DNA of 64,000 bases from Druceiella hillmani (GCA_039881145.1 JAYKKI010000006.1:8254501-8318500); one strand, 5' to 3'. Shown: positions 28,236 to 43,605, counted from the stretch's first letter. The notes: a model not told the origin generated them from the letters alone. Made by a program: numbers and translations.

Positions 28236-28302
28236 ACTTGCATGCATATACATTACATTGCATACATATACATTACATACATTACATTGGCATACGTTAC
28301 AT
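28236..28302 (+). repeat. Short degenerate tandem of catatacattacattg units
   Basis: Three to four imperfect units of 16-18 bp with cattacatt cores. The overlapping open frames are a product of the repeat. Confidence 0.6.
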
Positions 28303-28689
28303 TGGCCTTCTCCCAAAAAATCTATTAAGAAATAAATTTTTATTCCCAGTCTGTAAAACGTACCAGGAAATATTTTTTGGACAAACCCCTCCGGTCAAAG
28401 GGTTGTCTCTTTGTGACTTAATTTTCATTAAATTTGGATTTTACCCTCATTTTAAAATTTCAATTCAACTTTACATCACTTAAAAGGATGTTTTTCTACA
28501 ATGCCAAATAACGATCTCTTAAAGATCTGACAAAATTGTATTTTCCTTTAAGTGATATAAATCATGAAATATTTTTTTAAATGCGAATTTAAATTATTTT
28601 ATTAAGAATGTCTCGAACCTAAAACTAATCACTTCTATACCAAGGAAGCAGGAGATTTTCTTGTTTCTTTTAAACTAAATATAGTAAGA

Positions 28690-29400
28690 ATAAGCAAATT
28701 TAAAGCCGTAAATCAAAAAGATTACTCGCCATGAATATTTAAGCGATATTTTCCACTACTTAAATCACTTGAACACGAAATACAGGGTCCAAACCGCACC
28801 GGAGTAGACGTATATGGAAAGAATACTGTTTTTAAAAATAAAACAAAACTTTGGCAAGAAAAAATTACAAATCGTCAATTAGCAGCGTTTGCCAAATTAA
28901 ACTGGTTTTTAAAAGATGTTAATGACAACTATATTTTTCTAAAGACCGCATGGTCTTTATTTTATTATTTTCTATTTTTATAACATTTGAGACATCTTGA
29001 TGATGAAATGGCAAGATATATTCTATAAAATGACCATATCGAGAAATACAGTAGGGTAAGGAATCCATTTAAAGTAGATGTAATGGGGGTTAAAAATGAT
29101 ACGGCTAGATTACAAGAAGAATTGCTTGAGTTGCAAGGTGATGGAGTATTAAAAGAATATATATTTATTAAATATTATAATTGATATTTTTCAGAATGAG
29201 ACTCACGAAAAGAAAAGGCACTCATTACGCTATCATTTCCAACTACTTATTTGTGTGAACTGTTTTAAAAAACAAGTACAGAAATGGACTAGATCCATAA
29301 CATGACATGCGGCGTACTTTCCATCAACTCAACTCCGCATATAAATCTTTTTTGGTTAAAAAAACAACATCAGGGTAGTCACTAGCAATAATTAGTGAGT
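28690..29400 (+). pseudogene. hAT-family transposase relic, SCAND3/ZBED5-like C-terminus
   Basis: Pieces recognised: NPFKVDVMGVKNDTARLQEE (29,057-29,116), ELLELQGDGVLKEYI, SFPTTYLCEL (29,233-29,262) and LFWLKKQHQGSH (29,350). The second motif corresponds to PFSTTYLCESGFS, the start of the hAT dimerisation region. The upstream part (28,730-28,930) fits the preceding segment weakly. Stops throughout. Confidence 0.6.
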
Positions 29401-32400
29401 AAAAAAATAATAAAAATAAAAAAATAATCCTCAGGCCATATACATGTTTTTTTTATGTTTTGTTTTGTTGATTAATAAATGAAAAACGTTTCTCTACCAT
29501 GAAATTATCCCCTATCATTTTTTTGAGTATATTTTATAGTACGTCGTCAGGCATTATGATGGAAAGGACTCAGCCTTCTGATCAACAGTATTGTTTGACA
29601 ACGTATATTGTCAGTTGTCAAATGACATCATTGTCATTTCTATGTTGGAAAAAACACTAAAAAACAAAACGTAAGTTTTGTCCTTAATTAACTTATCGTA
29701 CTTTAATAAAATATAACAACGATAATAACTAATAAATTAACGAAATAAAGTAAAAAGATGTGCGCTACTTCATAATTCAGTACAATCACTTCCTTTCGTC
29801 ATTTATTCATTTACCAAGTGGCTGTTGTACGATGTGTCATGAAATCCATATTTGTATTTTAAAACTAATTTGTGCACACGTAAGTAATACTTAAAATTAT
29901 TTTTTTTTAATGTATTGTATTTACTTAAATTTTGAATTCAATTCACTTACCACAGGCGATTTGCATCAAATCATATAGAAATAAGTGCTGTAAATAAAAG
30001 TGTTTTTTGCATTAAACTCAAACCTTATTAATGCATTTGATTTTCCATCCAAATTTTAATCCAGCTGTAAACGTAAATATTTTGATAAGCAGCTGGAATT
30101 TTCTGATAAAAAAACTTGGTCAAATCCTTAACAAAATCACGTTTCTTTTGCTATTTTTTAAAGTATCGAATGGACTGTTCGCTTTAAACGACGTCGAGTA
30201 TTTTTAACACCAGATTGATTTCGGTAATGCAGATAGCAATACATTGCTTACACTCTCGGAATGGAGCATATTCACGGATAGTTACTTTCAAACTTTATAT
30301 CTACGAACGAACAATCGATATGAATTTTGAATGTAACTAGGTATACTTGTTTCGAAAATAAAAATAGTGTTTGTTTCGTTTTAAAATTAGACAAGTTATT
30401 AAGGTCCCTCGTAGGCGGCTCCAATAATTAATAAGTCACAATCAAACTGAAGCAGTAAATTGAACTGCAAAACGATGTGTAATTTCCAAAGTTCATATGT
30501 ATTATTTTCTTTAATATCACTCTGTTGTGATATCATGAATCAATTAAATTTTAAATTCATTTATATTCAACTATTCCCGTTTATATGAATAATTTGATAA
30601 AATATAAGTTAAGAGCATTTGATGTAATAGTTTTGTCCCCAAACACAGTAATATAATGATTCAAAATGTTGTAGAATTATAATAATATTAATTCTATAAC
30701 ATCCTAAATGTACTTTTCTGTTTGAAGTCAACAATTATAACTTGTATTGATTGTCGGTTGAAGGTCTTCTATTAAAATGTGTCTTGAAGAAACTCAAAAT
30801 ACCTAGATTATTTAACATATCCTTGGCTAGATCTAATTTAACATTCATTTTAATCTTGTAGGACTCATACTAATTTCTTTACTTCCAATAAAAATAAAAA
30901 TACTACTAACTTCCAGAAATAAAATCTATCAAAAATGTAACTATATCCTGGTTATCTTGGAAGGTAATGGTTTTCAGAAAATTTGTTGATTTTGACTTGT
31001 AACTTTAGAGATTTGACTAATTTTGGACAATTTTATTATATATGGAAGTAGTTCCTTTAAAAATGTTATATATATTTTCTAATACAAGATAAAGTATTTA
31101 ACGTAACATTGTGGCGCCTCCTCCATAACTTAAGGGAGTATTAAATACGAAACGACCACTTTTGCAGATTACAATTTTCTATCACCGTTATTTTCAATTG
31201 TCCCTTTGAGCATCGATTGTGTGAGATATTTTGAGCTACATTACATTTTTTAATTGTTCTTGGATTTATTTTTTTAATTTTATTATACTGGTGAAATACA
31301 TAAAATAAATAAGTTGGAAATTTTTATACCATCACTTACTGAATGCGATAGATGCCACTAATAATGTTCATGGTATCGATTTATTTTGAACAGAGGTTTT
31401 TTTTCATAATAACCAATTTTGATGATCATATTAGTCCATCGATAGTTGCTAAAGAAATAGAAACTCACTTGGTAGATATGCAACATTAACGTTATTTTGT
31501 CTTCCGTTAGACAGAAAAGTAATGACAATCTTCTAATACTGATATAGCTTTAGACTATGTTTGGATAGATGGTAAAAATAAAAGAAGAAAGTACACAGTG
31601 GTGACAAAATCAGTACAGTCATGTATTTAATGTCTCCAAAGTACTTACCGGTTTTTAATTTATGTTATCTATTAACCAACATTTATTTTTAAAATCATTT
31701 TAAGATATTAGAAGTTACATTGGAATTATTCAAATTATAACGAATGGCCTCAATTTTTAAAAGAAACCAAGGAACTCAATTTGTCATAACAAATGCATCA
31801 TTGATTTACTTTTATTTGTGCATTGGATGTGCCATCTAATGAGTTAGCATTGTAACTTGAATTTAAAATATTACTTTGCGTAAATATCTTAATTCAATGC
31901 TATGAATAAATTTCTATCAATAAAGTTCAATTACAAATTGAAGATATTTTGGAAGCTCGTAATTTGTCATGCCCATCACATGGACTACCTGTTCCAACGT
32001 TAAAGTCAGAATTTGTTTAAGCCGATATTTTCAATCCTATCCAAGAAAAGTTCTAATTAAACGAACTTTAAAAAGACATAACTTAAGATAATGTTGATCG
32101 CGTTATTCGTGAAGTACAGTATCACGACGCTGACTCCATGTAATTGGCTAATGTGCTTGCGCAGGACGTGGGGAAATATTCACGCAAACGCGTAATTATT
32201 CATAAACAACATTCACTTAATCTTCGTTCTATTGCAATTAGCTTAGTAGCATAGCTTCAACTATTTTAATTAGGGATAGTACCTTACACAGTGTAATAGA
32301 ATTGCCCATTCCATTTTGGAATCTTTAGGGCCCAATATGACAGCAAATAGTAAACATTGTCAATATAATAATTAATTTGAATTGATTATTTTTGACGTTG

Positions 32401-33590
32401 TTGACGTCAAAACGTACAATGTTTATACGGTGGAAGTTAATAAAGATAACGGATTGTTTTTACGGTAAAACTACTGTTTGGTGCGATGATCTTCGGCAAT
32501 TTTCACTATTTTTTCTTATAATATTTTAAAATTGCTTTACAAGATAGAATGAGTTTGCTACATTACATCATTTCACTTTTATTCAGAATATGACGGCTTT
32601 ACCACATAAACTATAGTTTGTATTTTTTAAATAAATTGTTAACGAAAAAGTAGGAAAATTTATGCAGTTCGGTAAAAATGTTATTGAAATGTCATAGCAA
32701 TTATTTGGCGTACACAACAATATAAATAATAATATTTATGGCAACTTTTCAGAAAATAGTTTAACACATTTCAAGTTAAATTGTTTTATTAATAATTATA
32801 TATTCAGTCATATGCCAAGTGAAATCAGAATTTATCACAGCTACGATAAAATTAGTTATGATAATTATCATGAAATCAATAACTGCAGAGTAGAATTGTT
32901 TTAATCATCAATCTGCAAGTGGTTATCTGCTACATAAGTTAGAATTAAAGTTTAATTGCATTATTCATTTTATTAGAAATTTAAACACAAAAGGAAGAAT
33001 TAGTTAATGGGACAGGATTGTCTGTCAAATTTTCATACAAAAAAATGCAATTACTTTCAAAGTTTTAACTGAAATGTAAATTAGAATTCTGAGTATTAAA
33101 ATGATTCACACCGGTTCTGCTTTATCTTTTAAATTTTAAAGAAAACCATTCTCAATGCTGGAAGCATTTGCAGTTAAGATTAATACGTTACAGGGGCAAA
33201 TATTCGAAAAGTCATGGATGGTCAGTTACACATATACCTAGAAAATATTAAATACATCTGAAAAATATTTGGATGGTTTTAAGTTTTTTTTTATTTTTGA
33301 ACATAGGATAAAAGACATTTAGCAAAAGTGGAGAGATGGTAAATACACTTCCTAACAATTTATTTCTCTCAATTGGAATTATAATTGATCCGTCATTGAT
33401 TTGTAAAATTATTCTACCGTTCAAAATTTTATTATTTCCTTTTGAGGTATTTTATGCATGTATTTACTAATTTTTCATCAATAATTCTCTTAAATTTCCT
33501 TTTTGCCTTTTTCCAGGTTTTTCCTCATAGCATCAAGGTAAAAATTAAAATTTTTCACACAAACAAAATCCATGTAATTATTTATTTCAC
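29401..33590. other. Intergenic, no gene recognised
   Basis: Four kilobases of AT-rich sequence without a frame over 60 codons worth naming. Broken frames around 31,420-31,620 (DYVWIDGKNKRRKYTVVT) and 31,930-32,030 may be very old transposon debris, but I cannot assign them. Confidence 0.5.
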
Positions 33591-33650
33591 ATGCAATTTG
33601 TGAAATTTCGACCAGAGGCGATACTAGATTATATCAATCTGTATCCCATC

Positions 33651-33867
<217 letters not shown>

Positions 33868-34820
33868 CAGGTGTCCCGTGAGTCATGGACCAACAGAAAA
33901 GTTTGATCTTAATAAAAATCTCTTGGTTTTCAAGATAAAGTTTTACCCTATTTTAAATGTTTTTAAAAATCACTTTCGACTTCAAATTAAGCCTGATTGT
34001 TATTTTTTCTTGTCAAATCAAAATGTATAAGTAAAAAGTACGTGTTATAAAAGCGCCTTACTTGTTTTGTAGCTTAAAGAATAATTTTAATTTTGTAGTT
34101 TTTCGAAAAAAGTCAATAAGTTCACCCATTTTTTTTTAAACTTATAAATTGTTCAGGTCGACATACTGTCATGAACAGTTCACCTTCCATAAACAGTATG
34201 ACAATTTTGCGAAAAAAGTTAATTCTCAAAAGTAGAAGACAGAATTTTAAATGATGGTTAACTTAAAAAGTATTCTACTAGAAATTTGCTAACCATTTTC
34301 AAAGCTTCCACATTTCATAAAGTTTATCGGCACAAAGTTTCGTCTTGTTTTTCTTGGAGCACGGTTATTATTTTTCGTTGCATTTGCTGCAGCATTTAAT
34401 TTCTAATTGCCTGTTCAATTCCTCTTCACTGTTGATTACTTTCTCAAACACTATTCCTTTAAAATAACCAAACAGAAAATAATTAACGGAGTTGAGATTT
34501 GGGGAACTTGGTTTTGCACCAGTCAGTTCGTTCTTGTCAGCCTCTACTTATTATCAGCATTTAACGTTTAAGAATAAAAAATGGTGCAAAAATTGTAGTA
34601 TTGTTTACGAACTATGGACGCAAGAGCCACAAAACAATTTCATGACACCTTTGAGGACAGAATTTTGACCTAAACCATTTATATATTTTAAACATAAAAT
34701 TTTGTAGTTTTTTTGTCGAAAAATTGCAAAATTCAAAATATTTTCTAACTCACACATATAATTTTTCTCATTTCCACGTTTGTTCCTACGAGAGATCCGT
34801 ACACTTTTAGGCATTTAGAG
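33868..34820 (-). pseudogene. Probable mariner-like element remnant beside copy A
   Basis: The left edge reads ggtgtcccgtgagtcatgg just after a (TA)n tract, typical of mariner-type ends. On the minus strand near 34,505-34,430 the pieces FPKSPQLR, NYFLFGYFKGIVFEKV and NSEEELNRQLEIK resemble RSPDLxPxDYFLWGYLK and the following helix. The frame at 34,814-34,605 (MPKSVRISRRNK) matches nothing I know. It may be a separate element or the tail of a nested insertion. Confidence 0.4.
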
Positions 34821-34924
34821 AAATTGAATGGCAAACAATATGCCTATTAAACTATTTAAAAATTTTAATGGGACAAACATATATTGTCTACTGTCACATC
34901 ATTTACAAAAAAAAGTATGGATAT

Positions 34925-35710
34925 TTTCCCTTACTTACTTTTTTTTTATAGTCGTGACACCAAAATATCGACATAAGGTTTTTCATCTTAAACTTATAAC
35001 TTCTTAAATTTCGTATTAAACTTCGTAAGGCTCTTTCCTTGTTTTTTACTACTTCAGACTCTTGGTGTAGTTTTTGTCCTAATTGCTGTTTATTATCGTT
35101 AGTAGCCTCATAGACCGCCTCCTTGAAACATTTCATTGAAAAAAGCCAATGGATTCAAGTCTGGTGAACGTGATGGTCATGCAATTGCACCGCCACGTCG
35201 TATCCATCGATTTGGGAAAGTTGCATTTAAGCATTTCGTTACCACGTAAAGTGGGCTAGTGCATCGTACTGTAGCCACATGCCGTTACGTACATATTGTG
35301 GTATTTCATTCAACAGATTTCCAAGTTCGTCTCTGGAGAACCGTAGGTAACGAACTTCATTATACCTCAGTGGGAGTTCAAAGGGACCGACTATTTTGCC
35401 ATCCGGGATTCCAGCCCACAAATTGACTGCGAATTGATGTCGAAATCTATCTTGTCTTATTATGCGGGGTCCTTGACGAGCCATTGATGTAAATTGTGTG
35501 TATTAAATACTCTCATTCTTTTAAAACATGATTCATTGCTCCATAAAATTGAAATAAAAAAGCGGAATTTGCCTGCATCGACGCAGCATCTCCCGACAGA
35601 AATCTATTCGTCGTTGATAGTCAGCAGCTAGCAGTGCTTGCACTCTTTGTACCTGGTGCACAAATATTTTTTTCTTAAAATGCTATGTAAAATTTAAAAA
35701 ATCATATTCA
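34925..35710 (-). pseudogene. Mariner/Tc-like transposase relic, copy A
   Basis: Minus strand, from the right: DYQRRIDFCREMLRR (35,620), RHQFAVNLWAGIPDGKIVGP (35,440), VRYLRF, RNGMWLQYDALAHF (35,290-35,245; the D of QYD is the usual second catalytic position), then in other frames RGGAIA and SRSPDLNPLAFF (about 35,180), and RALRSLIRNLR (35,020). These follow the order of IS630/Tc1/mariner DDE transposases. Frameshifts and stops occur after QYDALAHF. It lies at the left border of duplication unit 2. Confidence 0.7.
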
Positions 35711-35786
35711 AACTATTAGTTTTAGAGATATGATTATTTTTAATTTATTGTAAACCTTACATAGGTTACTCCTTATGCGATATCCT

Positions 35787-35921
<135 letters not shown>

Positions 35922-37317
35922 AATATCGGCTTTGTAGCACTAAAATCCTCACTTAAAATAGCTGACAACAAACAGACAGAAAGACGGAAATGGTGAAATT
36001 AGAAGGTTTCCTAGTTTGGCGACGGAACACGTAAAACGCTCCATTAATTCATTCTGATATTGACGCCTTGTACGACAAATCAATTCTGAGAAGCCAATCA
36101 ATTGGTTTGAGAAACCAAATCATCTAAGAGATGAAATGAATGAAAACGATAATCGTGATGAATATTTTTATTATTAAATAAGATTTATTTTAAGTATTAG
36201 AATCGTACAGTTTATGCAAAAATGTGTGACAAAAACAGAATTTAAAATATATATTTTATGTCTTTAGACTACTAAACTATAAAATTATTGGAAATTTAGA
36301 TAATTATTTCTGGAATTTTGATAATATGCGGTGAAAAAATTTAGTTTATTTTCATTCGCAAAGACCGACATCAAATTAAAATCGTTTAATTTGAATCCAA
36401 AAATCCAAACCGACAAATTATGAAATAAATACCGGTTGGGTAATAAATTTAACAATATTGTACCACGTGTGAGACAGATTATGCCGGTGCATCTATGTCC
36501 TGCAGATTTCATGTTTATAATAGTAAGTGAAATTGTTTTACAGCCACCGGCTAAGGTTTCAATGGCTATTGAAATTAATATTGTCATTTATATTTTTATA
36601 TTTCCTGTTTGATATTTGATTTTTGCAACGCCTCGATATGATTTTATTGAATTTTATTATATTTGCACCTACTATCTATAAAATAAACCTTATGCCCCTT
36701 GATTTTAAAATGTTTGCTAATAATTAGATAAAATAATACAATGTATTGTTAGAAATAAGTGTTTGTTAAGAGGAAATTCGATTATTAAATTTTTTAATTT
36801 AAATTATTTGGCTTTAATTCTTACGGACCAGTGATATATCCCTTGATAATTTTCAGGTGGAATTTATTTTTATTAATTTTGAAATTATTGTCTTAATACA
36901 CGGTCTACATAGAGGACATCGAGTAAATGACGCGAAAGTATTTTCAGTTTGACCGTGAGCCACTTGTTGATACGAATTATATTCTTGCTTTTTTACAATA
37001 AAATACTCTTATATTTTTTGTTAATCAAGTGTCATATCTTTCGAATTATTTTCAATTTAAATTTAATATTTTACTTTAAATTACAGTCGGCTTACTTGTT
37101 TCACTGTATCAGATTACGAAAAACATTTATTCATATTAATTGTATAAATGTTTGATAAGTTCTCAAGGGAACTTCTAATAGGAGATACACTAGAGTATAT
37201 TACATTATATATTATATACTTTTTAACCTTATTATTACGTTATGTATTTTATATCATTTAAGGGATGCATTAAGATACCCTTATATAGATGCGTTTAAAA
37301 TAATATTCCATATAAAT

Positions 37318-37555
37318 TTATTTAAGTGTAAAGCTGTAAAACTGAGCGAGTACTATGGTGTATGTAGCAATAAGAGCAATAAAACTGAAAATTAATTTGA
37401 AGTCCAGAACGAAAGTGCCGCAAAGCGTAAATTGCATCGGGGTTTGCAGAAGCAGGTTTATTTTATTCAATAGCATACTGTCTTGCTGATCTGAAACAAA
37501 TGAAAAGTTATTGCGGTGTATTAATGTCAGCATAAAATGGAAGAAAATAAATAGT

Positions 37556-37607
<52 letters not shown>

Positions 37608-40600
37608 TATATATATGTATATATTTATATATATATATATATATATATGCAACACCTTTATTTCTTCCATACATACGGGTTGTCCCATAAGGAGGGGAAC
37701 AACGAAATATTGGTGATAGAGGGACGAAACAATAAATTTTATTATCCTAAGTCTAATAGTTTTAGAGACTTGATTTTTTAAATTTTTGTTACTGCATATG
37801 AAATTTTTTTTTTATTAGATTTTATTATTATTTATGCTTTTTTATTATCCAAGATCTTTAAGGAAACATTCATCTTTAGAATTAAAATGTTCTTCATTCG
37901 TATTATTGGTAACAAATAAAATTAAACGGTAAAACATGTGCATTTTTTAAATCACAAAACATGAAATGTGATTTTTGAACAATGCTAGTGTAAATCAAAT
38001 GTAAGGCAACCTTATGATCCTTTATTTCAAAAATATCTACAATCCACACAGATTGCAAAAAGGTATAATTTTCTGGTACTAAGCCACTTCATCATATGTT
38101 TTTTTTATTCCTAACCCCATACCATTGACAATTTGCATTTAGTATATTTTTTTTTATAACATGATGCCTTTCCCTAGCTCTTATGGATATTATTATATGT
38201 TATGATATTATTCTCTCTTAAACTTCATCAGGCCCTTTCGTTGGTTCTTACCACTGCAGACAATTGGTGTAATTTTTGTCTCAATTGCTGTTCATTATCA
38301 TTAGTATTCTCATAGACCGCCTTTTTGAAGTATCCCTATAGAAAATGGTCCAATGGATTGAGGTCTGACGAATGCGGTCTGACAAGCTCATCTCTTAAAA
38401 ACCGTAGATAACGAACTCCATTAAACCTCTCTCGAAGGTGAAATAAAATGATAATTTTGGCATCCAGGATTCCAGCCCACTAATTGAAACGAATTAATGT
38501 TGAAATCTATCTTATCTTACTATGCGTGAATTCTTGACAGTGCGGATGTAAATTGTGCATATTAAATACTCCCATTCTTTTAAAACATGATTCATCGCTT
38601 CATAACATTGAATTAAAAAAAGTGGATCTCTCCGGCGCCGACGCAGCACCTCCCGACAGAAATCTATTCGTGGTTGATTGTCAGCATGTAGCAGTGCTTG
38701 CACTTGTTGTATATAGCACGTGTACAAATTTTTCTTCTTAAAATGCAATATAATGTACTACTCGCGAAACCAATACGTCGAGAAATCTGTCTAACACTAA
38801 TAGAAGGAGTTTCTTCCTCTTCGGCCAGCACTTGACACTTCATTAACATTTCTAGGTCTTCCTTTGGGAATTGAATTTCTAGGAATTCAACGCTCAAACA
38901 TGCATTATTTACACGAAGAAAAATTCTGCGATCGAGATAGGGTTCGCGATTAGATTAACGCTCGCGGTACGTACGTGCGGCTAGCCGAGCATTCCTATCA
39001 TAGCCCATAAATGAAATACATTTCTGCGTATTCAAGGTTAGTGTAGGTCTGAGTTATTTTATAGTGCAGTCGGTCAAACAACATCCAAAACGTAAACACA
39101 AACAAGGCCCAATTTAAGCGTAGGGCAACAAATGAAAAGAGTAGAAGGGATAAAACAGCCAAAAACACGTTGTTAACTCCGAGCGATAAGCAAGTCACTA
39201 AAGAAGCGAAGTTGTTGAGGAAAGAAGTAAAGGAGGGTCGCTTAACGGCTGAGAACAATGAAAATACCATAGGAGTGGGAAGAGAAACAATTCTGATAAG
39301 CGATTGTTTTGATCGTAAGCAATTCTGCGAATGCGGAGTTATTTCAATAAAGCAGGTATTTTTCTAATGTGTACAGAATTAATTGTAAAGATATTACCTT
39401 TTTCGAATCGGTCTTCATTGAAGTTGTTTTTGAAATAAAGTTCTAGATAGTTAACATACATTTTTTACTTTAGAATTGTTCACTTTTCATGTTTAGTAAT
39501 TAAAAAAAATTCACAAGTTTCAGCGTTTCATTTTCATGTTTCAAATAATAACGATTGAATAATGTTTTAGTTAGGAAGATGAAAGTACTCTTAAAGATCT
39601 TGGACGAAAAAAGCAGAAATTGTTATAATATCTAATAATTTTATTTCATGCGCAGTAACAAAAATTTTAAAAATTTAAAAAATCGTATTTGTGAAACTAT
39701 TAGATTTAGGGCAACAAAATTTGTAGGCTTACGACAGGACGATGTTCTTGCGAGGACAGGACGATGTTCTTACTATGTTCTAAGACAGGACTATGTTCTT
39801 GCGAGCCTGTTTTTTAACGTTGCTCATGGAAAAGCAATTAATGAAGGTGGAATTATAACAGGAGTCACAATTTTTCAGAGGTCCTTGTAGATTTTAGCAT
39901 ATGCCGATGACATTAAGATTATCAGCAGAAGCAAACAGGCTGTTGTGGATGCCTTTATTTTGATAGGATATTGGACTGACCATAAACTGACCATAAAAGA
40001 CAAAATTCATGGTGGTAATAAGTAGATTTTATACTTCCCTTCTAATGTGTTGACCGTTTTATATATCTTGGTATTGTCATTACTAATAGAAACTATATCA
40101 AGCCTGACATTTACAATAGATTGTATATATACTTCAGCCAAAGGAATTTTCTTAACCCTAAACTTTTAAAACCCGAAATAAAACTAATATTTGTAATACT
40201 CTTATTAGACCGATAATTATAAGGTATGGCAGTGAATATTGGACTTTAACAAAAGCAGATGAATTTTATTTTTTATTTTTAAAAGAAAAATACTTCGTAA
40301 AATATTTGGCCCTGTCAAAGAAAATAGCAAATGGAGAATTTTGTTTAATCATGAAATTGATTGAAAATGTAAACAACCAAATATGGTCCGAGCCATTAAA
40401 TCATTTCATATCAGATGGCTTGGGCACATTTTTAGATTTGAAGAAATCAACCCGGTCAATGTGGTGGGCACCAGGAAAAGAAGAAAACCTAGCTCAAGAT
40501 GGATCGATTGTGTCGAGAATGATTTTAAACTTTTAAAAATTCGACGCTGGCGGGCCATCGCAGCTGATCGGATCCACTGGGGAAAGTTTGTAGTGCCAAC

Positions 40601-40686
40601 CGAGAAGGACAGGAATAAAATGTATTATTTCGTATGCATAATAACACCCTCATTACCGATATTTCGTTGGTCCACTCCTTGCAGGA

Positions 40687-40747
<61 letters not shown>

Positions 40748-41240
40748 CCACAAGCGCCCATTCAAAAAATATTTTTAGGTATGATATAACTACAAATAAC
40801 AATTTTCATATTATTTCACTTGTGCTATAAAATCCTGCTTCTTGCCTAATTTCATAATTTTAAGTCAACTGGAAGTACCCAATAAGTTTTGATTTATTTG
40901 GGAACGTCAAAATGTGAGTCATAAATTGCAGCAGTTTAAAAGTTCGATTTTTCATAGCTTCGAGGGACCGTAAATCTGAGTGTTTGATTTTAATTTCAAC
41001 TAGGTACCTCGATCCTGAGAAAAACGGTTTTGACAAAGCGATAGACGGTCGACGTAATAATCCTATGAGGATTCCCTTTTTTCCTTTTGAGGTACAGAAT
41101 CCTTAAACTTTAAAAAACATTTTATCAAGTGGACAGAAAAAATATTTGTTTTACTGAAATAAAAAAATAGTATTTTAACTTAACTTGACTATAAATCCAT
41201 TTTGAAAACAGTCAAATAAAGCAAACAGTACTACATATAG

Positions 41241-41287
<47 letters not shown>

Positions 41288-42436
41288 TAAAGTGGGGGTT
41301 TCGATCCCAGTTCTCGTCCAAGCAGAGTTGATATTTCGTGGACTTTCATTTACAGTGAGAGCTTGGTTTATGGACCAGGTTATCATTTATAACTAAATTG
41401 ATTAAATAAACAGCAATAGAATGTAGGTGTATCATTCTTGGCTTTTAACATGATTCTTGCTTCACTATCTTTGCCTGTTATGCTTATATTCTTGTTCGAA
41501 TCATGTCTGGAGAAATAAACGGACTTAAATTCTGCAACAATACATATGTTTAGTGAATATACTCTTCTGTTACATTCTTTAAACTGCAATCATCACCAGT
41601 TGTGTCAATAGAAACGGAGAATTTTTTAAAATTCAACAGGATTTTTAGTTTTGCTGAAGAATATTAGTGTCATTTTCAGCAAGCCTTGATATTTTCTGAA
41701 ATTAGCTGAGAATATTTAGATGAAGGATTGTTAAAGTATATTTAAATTAGCGATGACTTAGTGATTTTTAATTGTAGTATTCGAGGTATTTACTACAGCA
41801 ATTATTTTAACACATGAGTTTACATAAAATACTGGTGTACCTTATTGAGTATGGGAGAGTGTTGGACTTCATGAAAAAATGTTATTGAATACGCGTTGTC
41901 TTAAGAAAGAGGAAGGTAGTGATTTTAGTACAAGTTAGTTTTGAAGTATATTCAAAAGAAATGTTACTAGGATTGCTTGATAGTAGAAAAACCCAAAAGA
42001 TACGGCTGATGACAATATCGTATGTATCACCACCAATAAGATAAAAAAACGTGCATGCAAGAAATGAAATAAACGCCTATAAAACTTATGTGAGAAATTA
42101 CTTACCAAAATGACATGTCGTTAAAAGTTTGTTTATTGTCCTTATGACTGTAATTTTTTGATTTTGAATACCTCCAGCAAAGAAACATACGACACCGAGG
42201 ATTGTTATATCGAAACACCACGATAAAACAAGATGTATGAGTATAAGATTCATTTCACCCTGTAAAAAGTGATGCAACTGTTATATTTCTTCTTAATAAT
42301 CTAGATAAATTTGCATTGCATATCGAGATTCGGTAGGCTTAAAAAGTTTGAAGTTTTCATAAATTAACCTGAGACATGCATTTTTGCAACAATAATTTTC
42401 ATGGTAAATATATTAATTCCAATACCTATCTCTGTC

Positions 42437-42491
<55 letters not shown>

Positions 42492-43605
42492 TTATTAATG
42501 TAAACTTTGAATTAGGGAGAAATATGAGATAATAAATTAATGAATGTTGTATGATAGGTACGATGACGATGATTTTGATAATTACGCAGATAAAGGGACA
42601 AATGAAATTATGGGCAGCAATATCAATAATGAAGTCAAACAAATGATTCTACGATAAGTTAGAGGAAGCCAAATATAATATTACTAAGTTATTAACAAAA
42701 TAAAATTAATAAAATCTTAATACAAAATAAAAACATCAAAAAATGGTGGACAAATTATTGAAAATAATTTCACAATATATCTCACCACAAAAATCAGGAA
42801 TACTGTTAAACTGAAATAGTTCCAGGAACGCTGTCATATCGGGTGACATTAAAAGAGCTAAAAATAAGAAGTCCGTAAATTCCGGATGAAATACCACCGA
42901 AAGTCTGAAAACATCTAGGCGAGAGATAATCAGATGGAGAAAATAATGGGAATGTAATAGTAAAACACAGCTTAGCTCCTATAATTTCTGATGAGCACAT
43001 TTTAGAGCATGTGGTAAATGTTATCGGTAAAACGCCGGTACCTTTGGTTCGTTAGCTAGTCGATCGAACTGCTAATTGTCAATCAGTTTAGAAGCAATTA
43101 GCAAATAATAACGTCCTTCATATTCCATCGGCAGCTTAGTTTTACCTTTCTGGTATTAAGTTCAGGTTTGGATAATGAAGATCCAATTTGTCTTCATTTT
43201 GTCATTGGCGATTTCATGTGTGACCCCACTGTCACCCACTTTTAAATACCAGTTGATGTTTGTGTACAAAAATGTAGACCAATGTTGACCCACAAAATAA
43301 TTGATATTGATTGAAATGTTACTCTTGCTATAAATGTGACAATTATATTACAATCGTTTAAATAACTGTGATTACAAAAACCCATTTTAAATGAGTTATA
43401 ATTATTAACAATACTTACTAAATAAGAGACGTATTTGCTTGAGGATATGGGTATACACTTTTCAATAAATATTTTCCACCAATAAATGAAAAATGGGGCT
43501 TTTAATATTGACATTTATTTGAATGTGTATAATAATATAAAATAATCAATTTATAAATTTATAACTACTAATTACGTAATATACATGTATTAGGTTTATC
43601 TATTA

